Positions 1 through 7,128 of a stretch of 22,036 nucleotides of DNA are shown in pieces (positions within the stretch are counted from its first letter, which is position 1; each line of letters opens with the position of its first letter). The stretch comes from DASXTW01 sp036505215 (lineage in GTDB: Bacteria > Actinomycetota > UBA4738): assembly GCA_036505215.1 (NCBI GenBank), contig DASXTW010000017.1:1-22036 (forward strand). Reading direction: 5' to 3'. Both the position numbers and the translations under genes were made by a program. The notes under the pieces were generated by a model. It did no database searches. It was not told the DNA's origin and saw only the letters and a program-made list of their open reading frames with translations.

Positions 1-926
1 ACCACGTCCTCCAACGGGTAACGCCGGTCGATGACCGCTCGGTACTTCCCCGCCTCGATGAGCTCCTTGACGAACAGGACGTCCTGCTTTGTGTAACGCG
101 GTATCGGAAACAGCACCTTCTTGTCGCCGATCCGCGACGTCCACAGCGCCAGGAACGGGTTCTGCCAATAGGGTCCGAGGTCGGTGGAGCCGTAGATCCC
201 GCCCGGCTTCAGCGAGCCTCTGCATCTCTTGAACGAGAGCTTGCCGACCGCGTCGAAGATGAAGTCGTACGTCTCGCTGTTCTTCGTGAACTCTTCCTGC
301 GTGTAGTCGATGACCCGGTCGGCTCCGAGCGATCTCACCAGCTCGACGTTCTTCGTGTTGCATACCGCGGTGACGTCGGCATCGAAGTACTTGGCCAGCT
401 GCAGGCCCGCCGTGCCGATTGATCCCGACGCGCCGAAGATGAGGATCTTCCGCCTCTTCCGGAGATCCACCCGTCTCAGGTACGACAGTGCCAGGATGAC
501 CCCGTCGGGGACCGCAGCAGCCTCTTCGAAGGTCATGCCGGTCGGCTTGTGCGCGAGCGGGGCGCTCTCCGGCAGGCAGATGAACTCTGCGTGTGCGCCG
601 GCCGTCCTCGCGCTGACGCCGAAGACGTGGTCACCTACCTCGAACTCGGTGACGGCCGGGCCGACTGCCTCGACCTCCCCCGCCAGCTCCGTGCCGGGGA
701 TCTTCTGCTTCGGTCGCAGCAGGCCGGTGAGGAAGCGGCTGATGAAGTACTCGGCGCTGCGAAGACCCGTATCCGTCCGGTTGACCGTCGTGGCGTGGAC
801 CTTGATGAGGACTTCGTCGTCCTTGGGTACCGGCCGTTCGACCTCTTCGAGCCGCAGAACTTCCGGAGGCCCGTACCTGTCGTAGACGACCGCTCTCAAG
901 CGGTCCGAGCTGTTCCGGGTCGCCAT
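1..926 (-). CDS. NAD(P)-dependent MDR alcohol dehydrogenase / quinone oxidoreductase family, 3' end outside window
   Basis: Reading the minus strand from ATG at 926 gives 308 codons without a stop, running off the window edge. The N-terminal GroES-like fold begins near residue 10, with the family pattern PGTELAGEVEAVG at residues 77-89. The Rossmann fold has the nucleotide-binding stretch ILIFGASGSIGTAG near 161-174 and a quinone oxidoreductase-like GADRVIDYTQEEF at 201-213. The cysteine and histidine zinc ligands of classical alcohol dehydrogenases are absent, so it belongs with the zinc-independent NADPH:quinone reductase-like members (COG0604). The full family length is about 320-340 residues, so only a short tail is missing. 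Substrate is unknown. It is a single gene here; the next gene upstream on its strand is a decayed HAD remnant. No strong Shine-Dalgarno sequence is seen. Confidence 0.9.
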   Translation of the reverse strand, partial: MATRNSSDRLRAVVYDRYGPPEVLRLEEVERPVPKDDEVLIKVHATTVNRTDTGLRSAEYFISRFLTGLLRPKQKIPGTELAGEVEAVGPAVTEFEVGDHVFGVSARTAGAHAEFICLPESAPLAHKPTGMTFEEAAAVPDGVILALSYLRRVDLRKRRKILIFGASGSIGTAGLQLAKYFDADVTAVCNTKNVELVRSLGADRVIDYTQEEFTKNSETYDFIFDAVGKLSFKRCRGSLKPGGIYGSTDLGPYWQNPFLALWTSRIGDKKVLFPIPRYTKQDVLFVKELIEAGKYRAVIDRRYPLEDV

Positions 927-1102
927 CTCCGCAAGACATCCTACGAGCCGGCCACGCGATGTTGGATCGTAGCGATACATGCCCGGAACGCGGGGTCCGA
1001 ATAACGTCCTCACTGGTCCAGACGGACCGAGGGTGCAGTGGTTCTGGAAGTCTGACTATGGGGTAAGCGCCCGTTAGGCGACTGGGCCCATATTTCCCTC
1101 GT

Positions 1103-1430
1103 CTATGCGCCGCTGACGAGACTCCTCAGGTCGGGGAGGACGAAGTCCGGAGGAGGTGCTGCGTTCGCCGCCTCGACCTCGGTTGTGGTGCCGGTAAGTA
1201 CGAGAACGGTGGCCAGGCCGGCCCGGCGGCCCCCGGCGATGTCCGAGTCCAGCCGGTCACCGACCACCACGCAAACGTCGGGCCTCCGACATCAGCTCCC
1301 GTGCCACTTGGAACATATCGGCCTCAGGCTTGCCCACTACATGGGCAATGCGGCTTGCGGCCGCCTCGACCGGCCGACGTCGCCCTGCGGGTCACGGACG
1401 GCACGCTCGAGGATGCCTCGTGCTCCCGTG
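1103..1430 (-). pseudogene. Remnant of a HAD-IIA (NagD-like) phosphatase, C-terminal part with frameshifts
   Basis: The last 60 codons, ending at TAG 1103-1105, read as VVVGDRLDSDIAGGRRAGLA and then a normal C-terminus, which is the HAD motif IV region. Just upstream the frame changes near 1286-1290. The next frame reads VEAAASRIAHVVGKPEADMF, the typical GKPE segment (HAD motif III) before motif IV. It changes again near 1370-1395, where the motif IV frame and the GKPE frame both meet stops. No DxDG motif I or cap domain can be found up to the peroxiredoxin gene ending at 1516. HAD-IIA enzymes are about 260 residues, so at least half is missing. I infer a dead gene: the missing N-terminal half cannot be explained by one sequencing error. 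Confidence 0.7.
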
Positions 1431-1515
1431 GCATGGGCGAGACCCGGTGTGATGGAACTACCCGGCGCTGGAGGCCCGGCCGGCGGGAGTGTGGACGGTT
1501 CATGTCCTGAAGAGG

Positions 1516-2136
1516 TCAGCCTCGCCCATCGTGGTGAGGTTCACGGTCCTGTTCGAGGCGGTCGAGTGAGGAAACTTGAGTTCGGAGCCACTGCAGGACC
1601 TCCTGGGCGTGCCGATCCGGCGGGAACACCGGATAGAAGACCGCTTCGACCAGGCCGGCCCGAACGACCAGCGTGAGACGCTTCAGCAGGAGACGGCCTC
1701 CGGCTCGGAAGGTCGGCAGCCGCAGGGCCCTGGTCAACTCGAGCTGGGCATCACTCAGCAGCGGAAACGGTAGCTGCAGGCGCTCCATCGCTTCTCGCTG
1801 GTAATCGGAGTCTTGCGTCGCCACGCCCGCCACCGCCGCCCCCAGCGCGGCCAGGTCGGCGGCGTGGTCGCGGAAGCCGCAGGCCTCCGCCGTGCAGCCG
1901 AACGCTCCAGGGATGGCATCCCAATCGGGGGTGAGCGAGGGTTCCCCCGGGCGGCCTGTTCTCGGATAGGCGTACATGACCAGTCGGTCGAAGCCGGTCG
2001 GAGGCTGGTCGACTGGGAAGGTCGAGCCCTCCGTGGACGGCAGGGCCAGGCGTGGCATCTTCGCACCGGGCAGGTGCGCGGCCCCACCGTCGTCTTCGGG
2101 TATCGGCAGGTCGGGCGGCAGGATCGGCGTCACCAT
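1516..2136 (-). CDS. Peroxiredoxin, AhpC/TSA redoxin family (PrxQ/BCP-like)
   Basis: This 206-residue protein is a thiol peroxidase candidate. It carries GCTAEACGFRD at about 80-90, with the peroxidatic Cys81 and a second Cys86 five residues on, the arrangement of PrxQ/BCP enzymes that form an intramolecular disulfide. Between the YPRTG strand and this motif is an extra loop (to IPGAFG) known from a redoxin subfamily rather than from classic BCP. There is no signal peptide, so it is probably cytosolic. The start ATG at 2136 lies 5' of the stop of the luciferase-like gene (2130), giving a 7-bp overlap typical of translational coupling. The open frame continues far upstream, but that part is only a shadow of the luciferase-like gene. 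It probably forms one transcript with that gene and the MocR regulator. Confidence 0.88.
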   Translation of the reverse strand: MVTPILPPDLPIPEDDGGAAHLPGAKMPRLALPSTEGSTFPVDQPPTGFDRLVMYAYPRTGRPGEPSLTPDWDAIPGAFGCTAEACGFRDHAADLAALGAAVAGVATQDSDYQREAMERLQLPFPLLSDAQLELTRALRLPTFRAGGRLLLKRLTLVVRAGLVEAVFYPVFPPDRHAQEVLQWLRTQVSSLDRLEQDREPHHDGRG

Positions 2137-2969
2137 GGCGGCCCCGCCTCGATCCGCCGGCGCATCTGGTCCACGGATCCGCGGAACCAGCCGAGCTTCT
2201 CGACCCACCACGTGAGCCCCACCTCGCCGTAACGTCGGACGAACGCGCCCGCTTGGGCGCGATCCGCGGCCGACTGCCCCTCCATCACCACGTCGAACGG
2301 CTCCGATCGTTCGCGGTGGGACAGCGTGTAGTCGACGATCTCCCGGAGTTGCTGCGGCGACATCGTCTCGGTGTGCCCGACCTCTTGGTGCGTGGGGAAG
2401 ACCCCGTCCCACCGGGCTGCGCGGCGGAACGGGGCGCGGTTCGGCCACCGACCACCGACCCAGATCGGAAGAGGGCGCTGCGCCGGCGTCGGCACGAACA
2501 CGGTCTGGGCAACCGAGTAGTGTCGGCCGCGGTACGCGAACGGCTGGCCGCTCCACAGCCCCCGCAGGATCTCCAGGCCCTCGTCGAGCTTCTCCGCCCG
2601 GACGCGGTCCTGGGAATCCTCCCCGAACGCGGCGTACTCGTCTTCGGGGAGCGACCCGATGCTCGCCCCGAACACCAGCCGGCCTCCCGACAGGAGGTCC
2701 AGCGTGGCGGCTTCGCGCGCCACCTTCCACGGTCGGCGCCGGGGAAGGGCGCAGACCATGACGCCGAAGCGCACCCGCTCGGTCGTGGCGCCGACCGCAC
2801 CGGCCACCACCCACGGATCGACCACGGCATCCCCGCGATCGTGGTACACCAGGTGATCCCATACGAAGAAGCCGTCCCAGCCGGCCGCCTCCGACCGGCG
2901 GGCGAGCTCCATCAGGAGCCGCGGATCGGCGTAATCCCTGACGTTGGGAACACCCACGGCGAACTTCAC
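2130..2969 (-). CDS. LLM class flavin-dependent oxidoreductase (luciferase-like, F420- or FMN-dependent)
   Basis: The 279-residue product is a bacterial luciferase-like monooxygenase fold (PF00296), a TIM barrel using FMN or coenzyme F420. Signatures are the N-terminal FAVGVPN strand, the LARRSEAAGWDGFFVWDH block near 23-40, TLDLLSGGRLVFGASIG near 89-105, and the late PLPIWVGGRWPNRA strand. I chose the GTG start at 2969 because it is preceded by AGGTGCGAGG at proper distance and the protein then begins MKFAVGVPN as the family does; the longer open frame upstream overlaps the MocR gene. It starts 14 bp after the MocR stop and overlaps the peroxiredoxin by 7 bp, so the three genes look like one operon. 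The substrate cannot be told; a peroxiredoxin partner fits an oxidase or monooxygenase that makes peroxide. Confidence 0.9.
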   Translation of the reverse strand: MKFAVGVPNVRDYADPRLLMELARRSEAAGWDGFFVWDHLVYHDRGDAVVDPWVVAGAVGATTERVRFGVMVCALPRRRPWKVAREAATLDLLSGGRLVFGASIGSLPEDEYAAFGEDSQDRVRAEKLDEGLEILRGLWSGQPFAYRGRHYSVAQTVFVPTPAQRPLPIWVGGRWPNRAPFRRAARWDGVFPTHQEVGHTETMSPQQLREIVDYTLSHRERSEPFDVVMEGQSAADRAQAGAFVRRYGEVGLTWWVEKLGWFRGSVDQMRRRIEAGPPW

Positions 2970-2983
2970 TCCTCGCACCTCTT

Positions 2984-4381
2984 TCAAGCGGAATACGTCC
3001 GGGTCCCGGTCGCCAGCGCGTCGGCCAGATCGGCCGCGAACGGGCCGGCCTCCTCCGGAAGCAGCGTGGCAGCGGTCACGCGGATCGCCGGGGGGGTGCG
3101 GAGCCTCGCCGCGTTGATCGGGAGCGCAACGCTCCTTCCCAACCGCCACCGCTCCCCGGCGGCGACTGCCCACCCGCGCTGAAGGAGCGCGCTCACGGCA
3201 CCGGCCTCCTCCGGCACCGGGATCCACACGTTCAGCCCGGACCGGCCGCGGGCGGCGATCCCCCGTGAGGACAGCGCTTCGAGGAGGGCGGACCGTCGGG
3301 TGCCGTACGTGCTCGCGGCACGCTCCAGTAGTTCGCTGACCCCGGGATCCGACCACAACCTCACCACCAGCTGCTGCAGGATGGCGCTCACCCATCCCGT
3401 TCCAAGGAGCTGCCGCCCCTCGACCCGGGCGATGGTCTCGGCGTCCCCGCTGATCAGCGCCACTCGGAGGTCTGGGCCCAGGGCCTTGGACACCGATCGC
3501 ACGATGGCGAAGCGAGGTCGAGACTGCTGGCAGGTGGTGAACGCAGGCGCGCCGGCGATCGCGCCCGCATGGTCGTCCTCGACGACAAGCACGTCGGGTC
3601 GGCTTCCGAGCAGGGCGCGCAGGTCCCGAGCACGGCGTTCGTCCAGGGCCGCGCCGGTGGGGTTCTGGGCCCGAGGTGTGAGGATGGCCGCCCGGGCCCC
3701 CCGCCGGAGCGCCCGCTCCAGCTCGTCCGGCACGGGCCCGGAGTCATCTCCCCCGAAGCCTTCGAGCTCGTACCCGGTGCCCCGCAGGAGATCGAAGACA
3801 CGGGCATAGCCCGGGTCCTCCACCGCCACCGTGTCGCCGGGACGAAGATGCGCTGCGAGGACCCGCTCGATGCCGTCGAGCGCCCCACCGGCAAGCGCGA
3901 CGCGGGGGGCGGGCAGGCCGTCGGCTTCGAACTGATTCCTGGCCAGCTCCACCAGGGACTCCAGCTTGGTGGGGGAGCCGTACAGGCGTGGCGTCGGATC
4001 GATGGTGGCCAGCGCGGTCGCAAGGGAGGGCAGGAGGTCGGGGTCGGGGTTCCCCGTGGCCAGATCGCGGGCCCCGGCCGGGACCCCGGTGATGGGCGAG
4101 CCGGGAAGCGTGAGCGGAGGCCGCTCGGTCACCCGAGTGCCACGGCGGCCGGCCGCGGCAACCACCCCCCGACGGCGGAGTTCTCGGTACGCCGATGCCA
4201 CGGTCACCGGGCTGACCCCGAGCGAGGCGGCGAGGCTCCGGATGGTCGGCAACCGATCCCCAGGGGAAAACCGTCCCGTCCGGATGGCTTCTTCCGCGCT
4301 CCTGGCGATCTCGCTGGCCGTCCCTCCCTCGATGGCCGGTCTGGACCGGGGCCGGGAGCCTCGGGTATATTGATCAGGCAC
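2984..4381 (-). CDS. MocR/PdxR-type transcription regulator (GntR winged helix fused to class I aminotransferase)
   Basis: The 465-residue protein has a GntR winged-helix DNA-binding domain at about 20-85 (GDRLPTIRSLAASLGVSPVT is its recognition region) joined to a fold-type I aminotransferase domain from about 105 to the end. The PLP-binding landmarks are present: NPTG at 240-243, VVEDDHAG near 266-273, and SVSKALGPDLR with the Schiff-base Lys299. In this family PLP, alone or with an amino compound, acts as effector and the target is often the divergent neighbour. Here that neighbour is a pyridoxamine-phosphate-oxidase-fold protein only 26 bp away, which fits autoregulation and control of the plus-strand genes. 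The start is GTG 4381; a stop lies just upstream in frame, so little alternative exists. No clear ribosome binding site is visible and the leader may be about 8 nt. Confidence 0.92.
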   Translation of the reverse strand: MPDQYTRGSRPRSRPAIEGGTASEIARSAEEAIRTGRFSPGDRLPTIRSLAASLGVSPVTVASAYRELRRRGVVAAAGRRGTRVTERPPLTLPGSPITGVPAGARDLATGNPDPDLLPSLATALATIDPTPRLYGSPTKLESLVELARNQFEADGLPAPRVALAGGALDGIERVLAAHLRPGDTVAVEDPGYARVFDLLRGTGYELEGFGGDDSGPVPDELERALRRGARAAILTPRAQNPTGAALDERRARDLRALLGSRPDVLVVEDDHAGAIAGAPAFTTCQQSRPRFAIVRSVSKALGPDLRVALISGDAETIARVEGRQLLGTGWVSAILQQLVVRLWSDPGVSELLERAASTYGTRRSALLEALSSRGIAARGRSGLNVWIPVPEEAGAVSALLQRGWAVAAGERWRLGRSVALPINAARLRTPPAIRVTAATLLPEEAGPFAADLADALATGTRTYSA

Positions 4382-4407
4382 AGTTCACCATTTGCACTAT
4401 AACAAAC
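4382..4407. promoter_or_regulatory. Overlapping divergent promoters between the MocR gene and the NimA-like gene
   Basis: Only 26 bp separate the two start codons. On plus, TATAAC at 4398-4403 lies 4 nt before ATG 4408, so transcription would begin at or next to the start codon. On minus, TATAGT (4401 to 4396) would give an 8-nt leader before GTG 4381. The two -10 hexamers share four bases, so the two polymerases could not bind together. The -35 boxes would fall inside the coding region of the opposite gene and are not obvious. A palindromic TGATCA lies at 4371-4376. Confidence 0.5.
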
Positions 4408-5070
4408 ATGCGGACATTGACGAGCAGGGTCACGGTTCGCCGGCTCCCCGAACGGGCCGTCTACGACCGCGCCGTCATCGACGCGATCCTGGACGAGGCG
4501 CTCATCTGCCACGTGGGGTTCGTCCACGACGGGCATCCGTTCGTGATCCCCACCATCCACGGGCGCGATGGCGACCGGCTGTATCTGCACGGCTCGTCGG
4601 CCAGTCGCATGCTACGGGAGCTCGGTCGCGGGATTCCCGTCTGCATCACCGTGACGCTGTTGGATGGGATCGTCCTCGCCCGCTCGGCATTCCATCACTC
4701 GATGAACTACCGCTCCGTCGTTGTTCTCGGGACCGCGGACGAGGTTCGAGACCGCAACGAGCAACTCCGCGCCCTGGAGGTCATCTCGGAGCACGTGATC
4801 CCCGGCCGCTGGGCCGAGGTTCGCCACCCCAACGAACGCGAGCTACGCCAGACGCGGATCCTGCGCATCGGACTGGACGAGGCGTCCGCGAAGATCCGCT
4901 CGGGCGGGCCGAAGGACGACGAGGGGGACCTCGCATTGCCGGTCTGGGGCGGCGTGTTCCCGGTACAGCTCGTGGCCCGGGCGCCCCTCCCCGACGACCA
5001 CGTCCCGACGCAGGTCGGCCTCCCCGAGTACCTGCGCCACCACCGCCTGCGGGCCGATGGCGACGCCTGA
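4408..5070 (+). CDS. Pyridoxamine 5'-phosphate oxidase-fold flavoprotein (NimA-like, Pyridox_ox_2)
   Basis: The 220-residue product has the split beta-barrel flavin-binding fold of the NimA/PNPOx-like family (PF12900). Visible landmarks are HVGFVHDGHPFVIPTIHG at 35-52, LYLHGSSASRMLR at 58-70 and the second half ARSAFHHSMNYRSVVVLG at 91-108. These are the FMN-contacting strands; family members bind FMN and some reduce nitro-compounds, others have unknown substrates. It is not the B6-pathway PdxH, which has a different C-terminal signature. The start ATG 4408 has no Shine-Dalgarno sequence but an ideally placed -10 hexamer, suggesting a leaderless message. The gene overlaps the next (DJ-1/PfpI) by 14 bp and lies opposite a MocR regulator, a pairing that suggests PLP- or amine-responsive control. 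Confidence 0.9.
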   Translation: MRTLTSRVTVRRLPERAVYDRAVIDAILDEALICHVGFVHDGHPFVIPTIHGRDGDRLYLHGSSASRMLRELGRGIPVCITVTLLDGIVLARSAFHHSMNYRSVVVLGTADEVRDRNEQLRALEVISEHVIPGRWAEVRHPNERELRQTRILRIGLDEASAKIRSGGPKDDEGDLALPVWGGVFPVQLVARAPLPDDHVPTQVGLPEYLRHHRLRADGDA

Positions 5071-5737
5071 GGTGCCACGGGTCTCGGGGCCGGGGGCGGC
5101 TTCGGCCGTCGAGCGGCCACGACGGCCGATCTCGCGGATCGCCATCGTCGTGTTCGACGGCTTCGACGAGCTCGACGCCGTGGGGCCCTTCGAGGTGTTC
5201 ACGAATGCCGCTCGGTCAGGGGCACCGGTGGAGGTGCGGCTCGCCCGGCTGGGCGGCCCCGGTGCGGTACGCGCCTCCCACGGTCTGCAGGTGCACGTCG
5301 ACACTGGTCTGGATGAAAGTGTCGATCTTGTCCTGGTGCCGGGCGGCGGCTGGAACGCGCAGCCGGGGACGCCCGGCGCCCGCGCCGAGGTGGAGCGCGG
5401 GCTGCTCCCGTCGGCGATCGGCACGCTTCATGCGGTCGGGGCGACGGTCGCCTCGGTCTGCACCGGCGCCATGATCGTGGCCGCCTCGGGACTACTCGAG
5501 GGCCGTCCCGCCACGACCCACCATGAGGCGCTCGACGACCTCGCGGCAACCGGGGCCTCGGTCGTCGACGCCCGCGTCGTCGACGCCGGCGATGTGCTCA
5601 GTGCCGGCGGGGTGACCTCCGGGCTCGACCTGGCACTGTGGCTGGTGGAGCGGGAGTGGGGCGAAGACCTCGCCGCGGCAGTGGCCTCCGAGATCGAGCA
5701 TGACCGGGTCGGCACGGTCTGGACGGGTCCGGCGTGA
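5057..5737 (+). CDS. DJ-1/PfpI family protein, isonitrile hydratase-like
   Basis: The 226-residue protein carries the DJ-1/PfpI (class I glutamine amidotransferase-like) domain from about residue 26. The nucleophile elbow is ASVCTGAMIVAASGLLEG (132-149) with Cys135, followed by ATTHHEALDDL (152-162). FDGFDELDAVGPFEVF near 33-48 carries the Asp/Glu region. This pattern is that of the isonitrile hydratase and AraC-associated subgroup, not of classic DJ-1 or Hsp31; isonitrile hydratase turns isonitriles into N-substituted formamides. The first 25 residues are low-complexity and may not belong: GTG 5072, just after the upstream stop, is an in-frame alternative. ATG 5057 overlaps the upstream gene by 14 bp, pointing to coupling. 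The exact reaction is inferred, not shown. Confidence 0.85.
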   Translation: MATPEVPRVSGPGAASAVERPRRPISRIAIVVFDGFDELDAVGPFEVFTNAARSGAPVEVRLARLGGPGAVRASHGLQVHVDTGLDESVDLVLVPGGGWNAQPGTPGARAEVERGLLPSAIGTLHAVGATVASVCTGAMIVAASGLLEGRPATTHHEALDDLAATGASVVDARVVDAGDVLSAGGVTSGLDLALWLVEREWGEDLAAAVASEIEHDRVGTVWTGPA

Positions 5738-5800
5738 CCCTGCCCTTGGTCGGGGCTACGACTACCATCGCAGCGTTGCTGCAGATGGGGGAGGGATGAG

Positions 5801-6736
5801 ATGGAACGCGTGATCGCGGCGGCGGTGCAGGCCACGCCGGTCTTCATGGACCGGGAGGCGACGGTGGACCGAGCGTCCGAGCGGATCGCCGCCGCCGCAC
5901 GGGAGAAGGCGAAGCTGATCGTATTTCCCGAGACGTTCGTCCCCGGCTACCCGGACTGGGTCTGGCGGGCGCCGGCGTGGGAGGGACCGTCGGCGGAGCT
6001 GTTCGCCCGGCTCCTGGAGAACGCCGTCGAGATCCCGGGGCCGGCCACAGAGGCGCTGGGGAAGGCGGCGAAGCGGGCGAAGGCGTGGGTCTCCATCGGC
6101 GTCAACGAACGCGAGCCGGGCGGCGGGACCCTCTACAACACCCAACTGATGCTCTCCCCGGACGGAGGCGTCGCCGGCAAGCACCGCAAGCTCATGCCGA
6201 CCGGCGGGGAGCGCCTCGTCTGGGGGATGGGTGACGGCTCCACGCTCGAGGTCTACGACACACCCTACGGCCGCATTGGCGGGCTGATCTGCTGGGAGAA
6301 CTACATGCCGCTCGCTCGAGCGGCCATGTACGCGAAGGGCATCGACGTCTGGCTGGCGCCGACCTGGGCGCAGGGCGACCGGTGGGTCGCCACGCTCCGG
6401 CACATCGCGCTGGAGGGCCGGCAGTTCGTGATCGGCGTCGGCTCGCTCCTCCGCGGCTCTGATCTCCCGGACGATCTTCCGGGGCGGAAGCTCTGGGGCG
6501 GCGAGGAGGACTGGCTGAATCGCGGCTACTCGACGATCGTGGCCCCCGACGGCGAGATCGTCGCGGGGCCGCTGATCGAGGAGGAAGGGATCCTCACCGC
6601 CGAGGTCGACGCCTCAGCGGTCCGCGCCTCGCGCCACGAGTTCGATGCGGTGGGCCACTACTCGCGGCCGGATGTGTTTCGCCTTCTCGTCGACGAGGCG
6701 GCCCGGCCGCAGGTCGGACCGCTGGACTCCGGCTGA
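5801..6736 (+). CDS. Nitrilase (carbon-nitrogen hydrolase superfamily)
   Basis: The 311-residue product is a member of the nitrilase superfamily with all catalytic residues: Glu44 in VFPETFVPGYP, Lys130 in GKHRKLMPT, Cys164 in GGLICWENYMPLAR, plus the second Glu137 in GGERLVWGMGDGS. The CWENYMPLAR and ERLVWG forms are those of true nitrilases (branch 1, nitrile to acid and ammonia), unlike amidases or deaminated-glutathione amidases. Length matches the family. The start ATG 5801 is preceded by GGGGGAGGGATGAG, a strong purine-rich ribosome site. The gene follows the DJ-1-like gene after 63 bp, containing a TACCAT hexamer at 5763-5768 and a small GCAGC/GCTGC inverted repeat at 5770-5782, so it may have its own promoter. 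Function with the isonitrile hydratase-like neighbour is inference. Confidence 0.93.
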   Translation: MERVIAAAVQATPVFMDREATVDRASERIAAAAREKAKLIVFPETFVPGYPDWVWRAPAWEGPSAELFARLLENAVEIPGPATEALGKAAKRAKAWVSIGVNEREPGGGTLYNTQLMLSPDGGVAGKHRKLMPTGGERLVWGMGDGSTLEVYDTPYGRIGGLICWENYMPLARAAMYAKGIDVWLAPTWAQGDRWVATLRHIALEGRQFVIGVGSLLRGSDLPDDLPGRKLWGGEEDWLNRGYSTIVAPDGEIVAGPLIEEEGILTAEVDASAVRASRHEFDAVGHYSRPDVFRLLVDEAARPQVGPLDSG

Positions 6737-7128
6737 TGCCGCAGCGGAAGCCGCTCCCCCTCCCGCGGATCGGCAGCGCGGATACGCAGGAGGCGTTCGT
6801 GACCGCGCCTCGCGTCCATCCAAACCAAGTGTAGATTGACGTCTTGTCGGGCCGTCGCTCATCATCTCGCTACGCGACTCGTCCCGTGCGCTTGAAGCGA
6901 AAGTGGTTCGGCTGACTGCCCTGCCCCAATTCACTGCAGAAGAGCATCCCTCCCACACCGAGCCCGCCGGTTGAACTCTGAACACGTCGTCTGAAGCTGA
7001 CGCGCCAGTCCGGCCGATCGAAGCGCGAGTTGCGGGCTACGTAAAGTAAGTGGGTGCCGACTGGATCACCGGAGACAGTTCGGCTGGGTCCGGGCCCTGT
7101 TCCGGCCGGAGGGGGATTCATTCGCCCT
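6737..7128. other. Region of about 390 bp without a convincing gene
   Basis: A small hairpin, AGCGG-AAG-CCGCT at 6743-6755, follows the nitrilase and is trailed by C-rich, not T-rich, sequence, so it is a poor terminator. The rest is less GC-biased than the genes on either side. A minus-strand open frame at 6870-7136 (88 codons) reads without a stop, but its third codon positions are not GC-rich as in neighbours and I recognise no domain. A bulged inverted repeat at about 7085-7111 (TCCGG.../...CCGGA) lies just past the end of the minus-strand oxidoreductase. The block could be a multi-copy intergenic element or the trace of an insertion. Confidence 0.4.

Noticed and set aside
2137..2862. Long upstream extension of the peroxiredoxin frame (to 448 residues)
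   Set aside because: It lies inside the luciferase-like gene in another frame, has arginine- and proline-rich shadow composition and no domain.
2052..3182. 376-residue plus-strand open frame
   Set aside because: Antisense to the luciferase-like and MocR genes; no recognisable domain.
6743..6755. Hairpin after the nitrilase gene as a terminator
   Set aside because: Short stem followed by C-rich sequence, no T-run.
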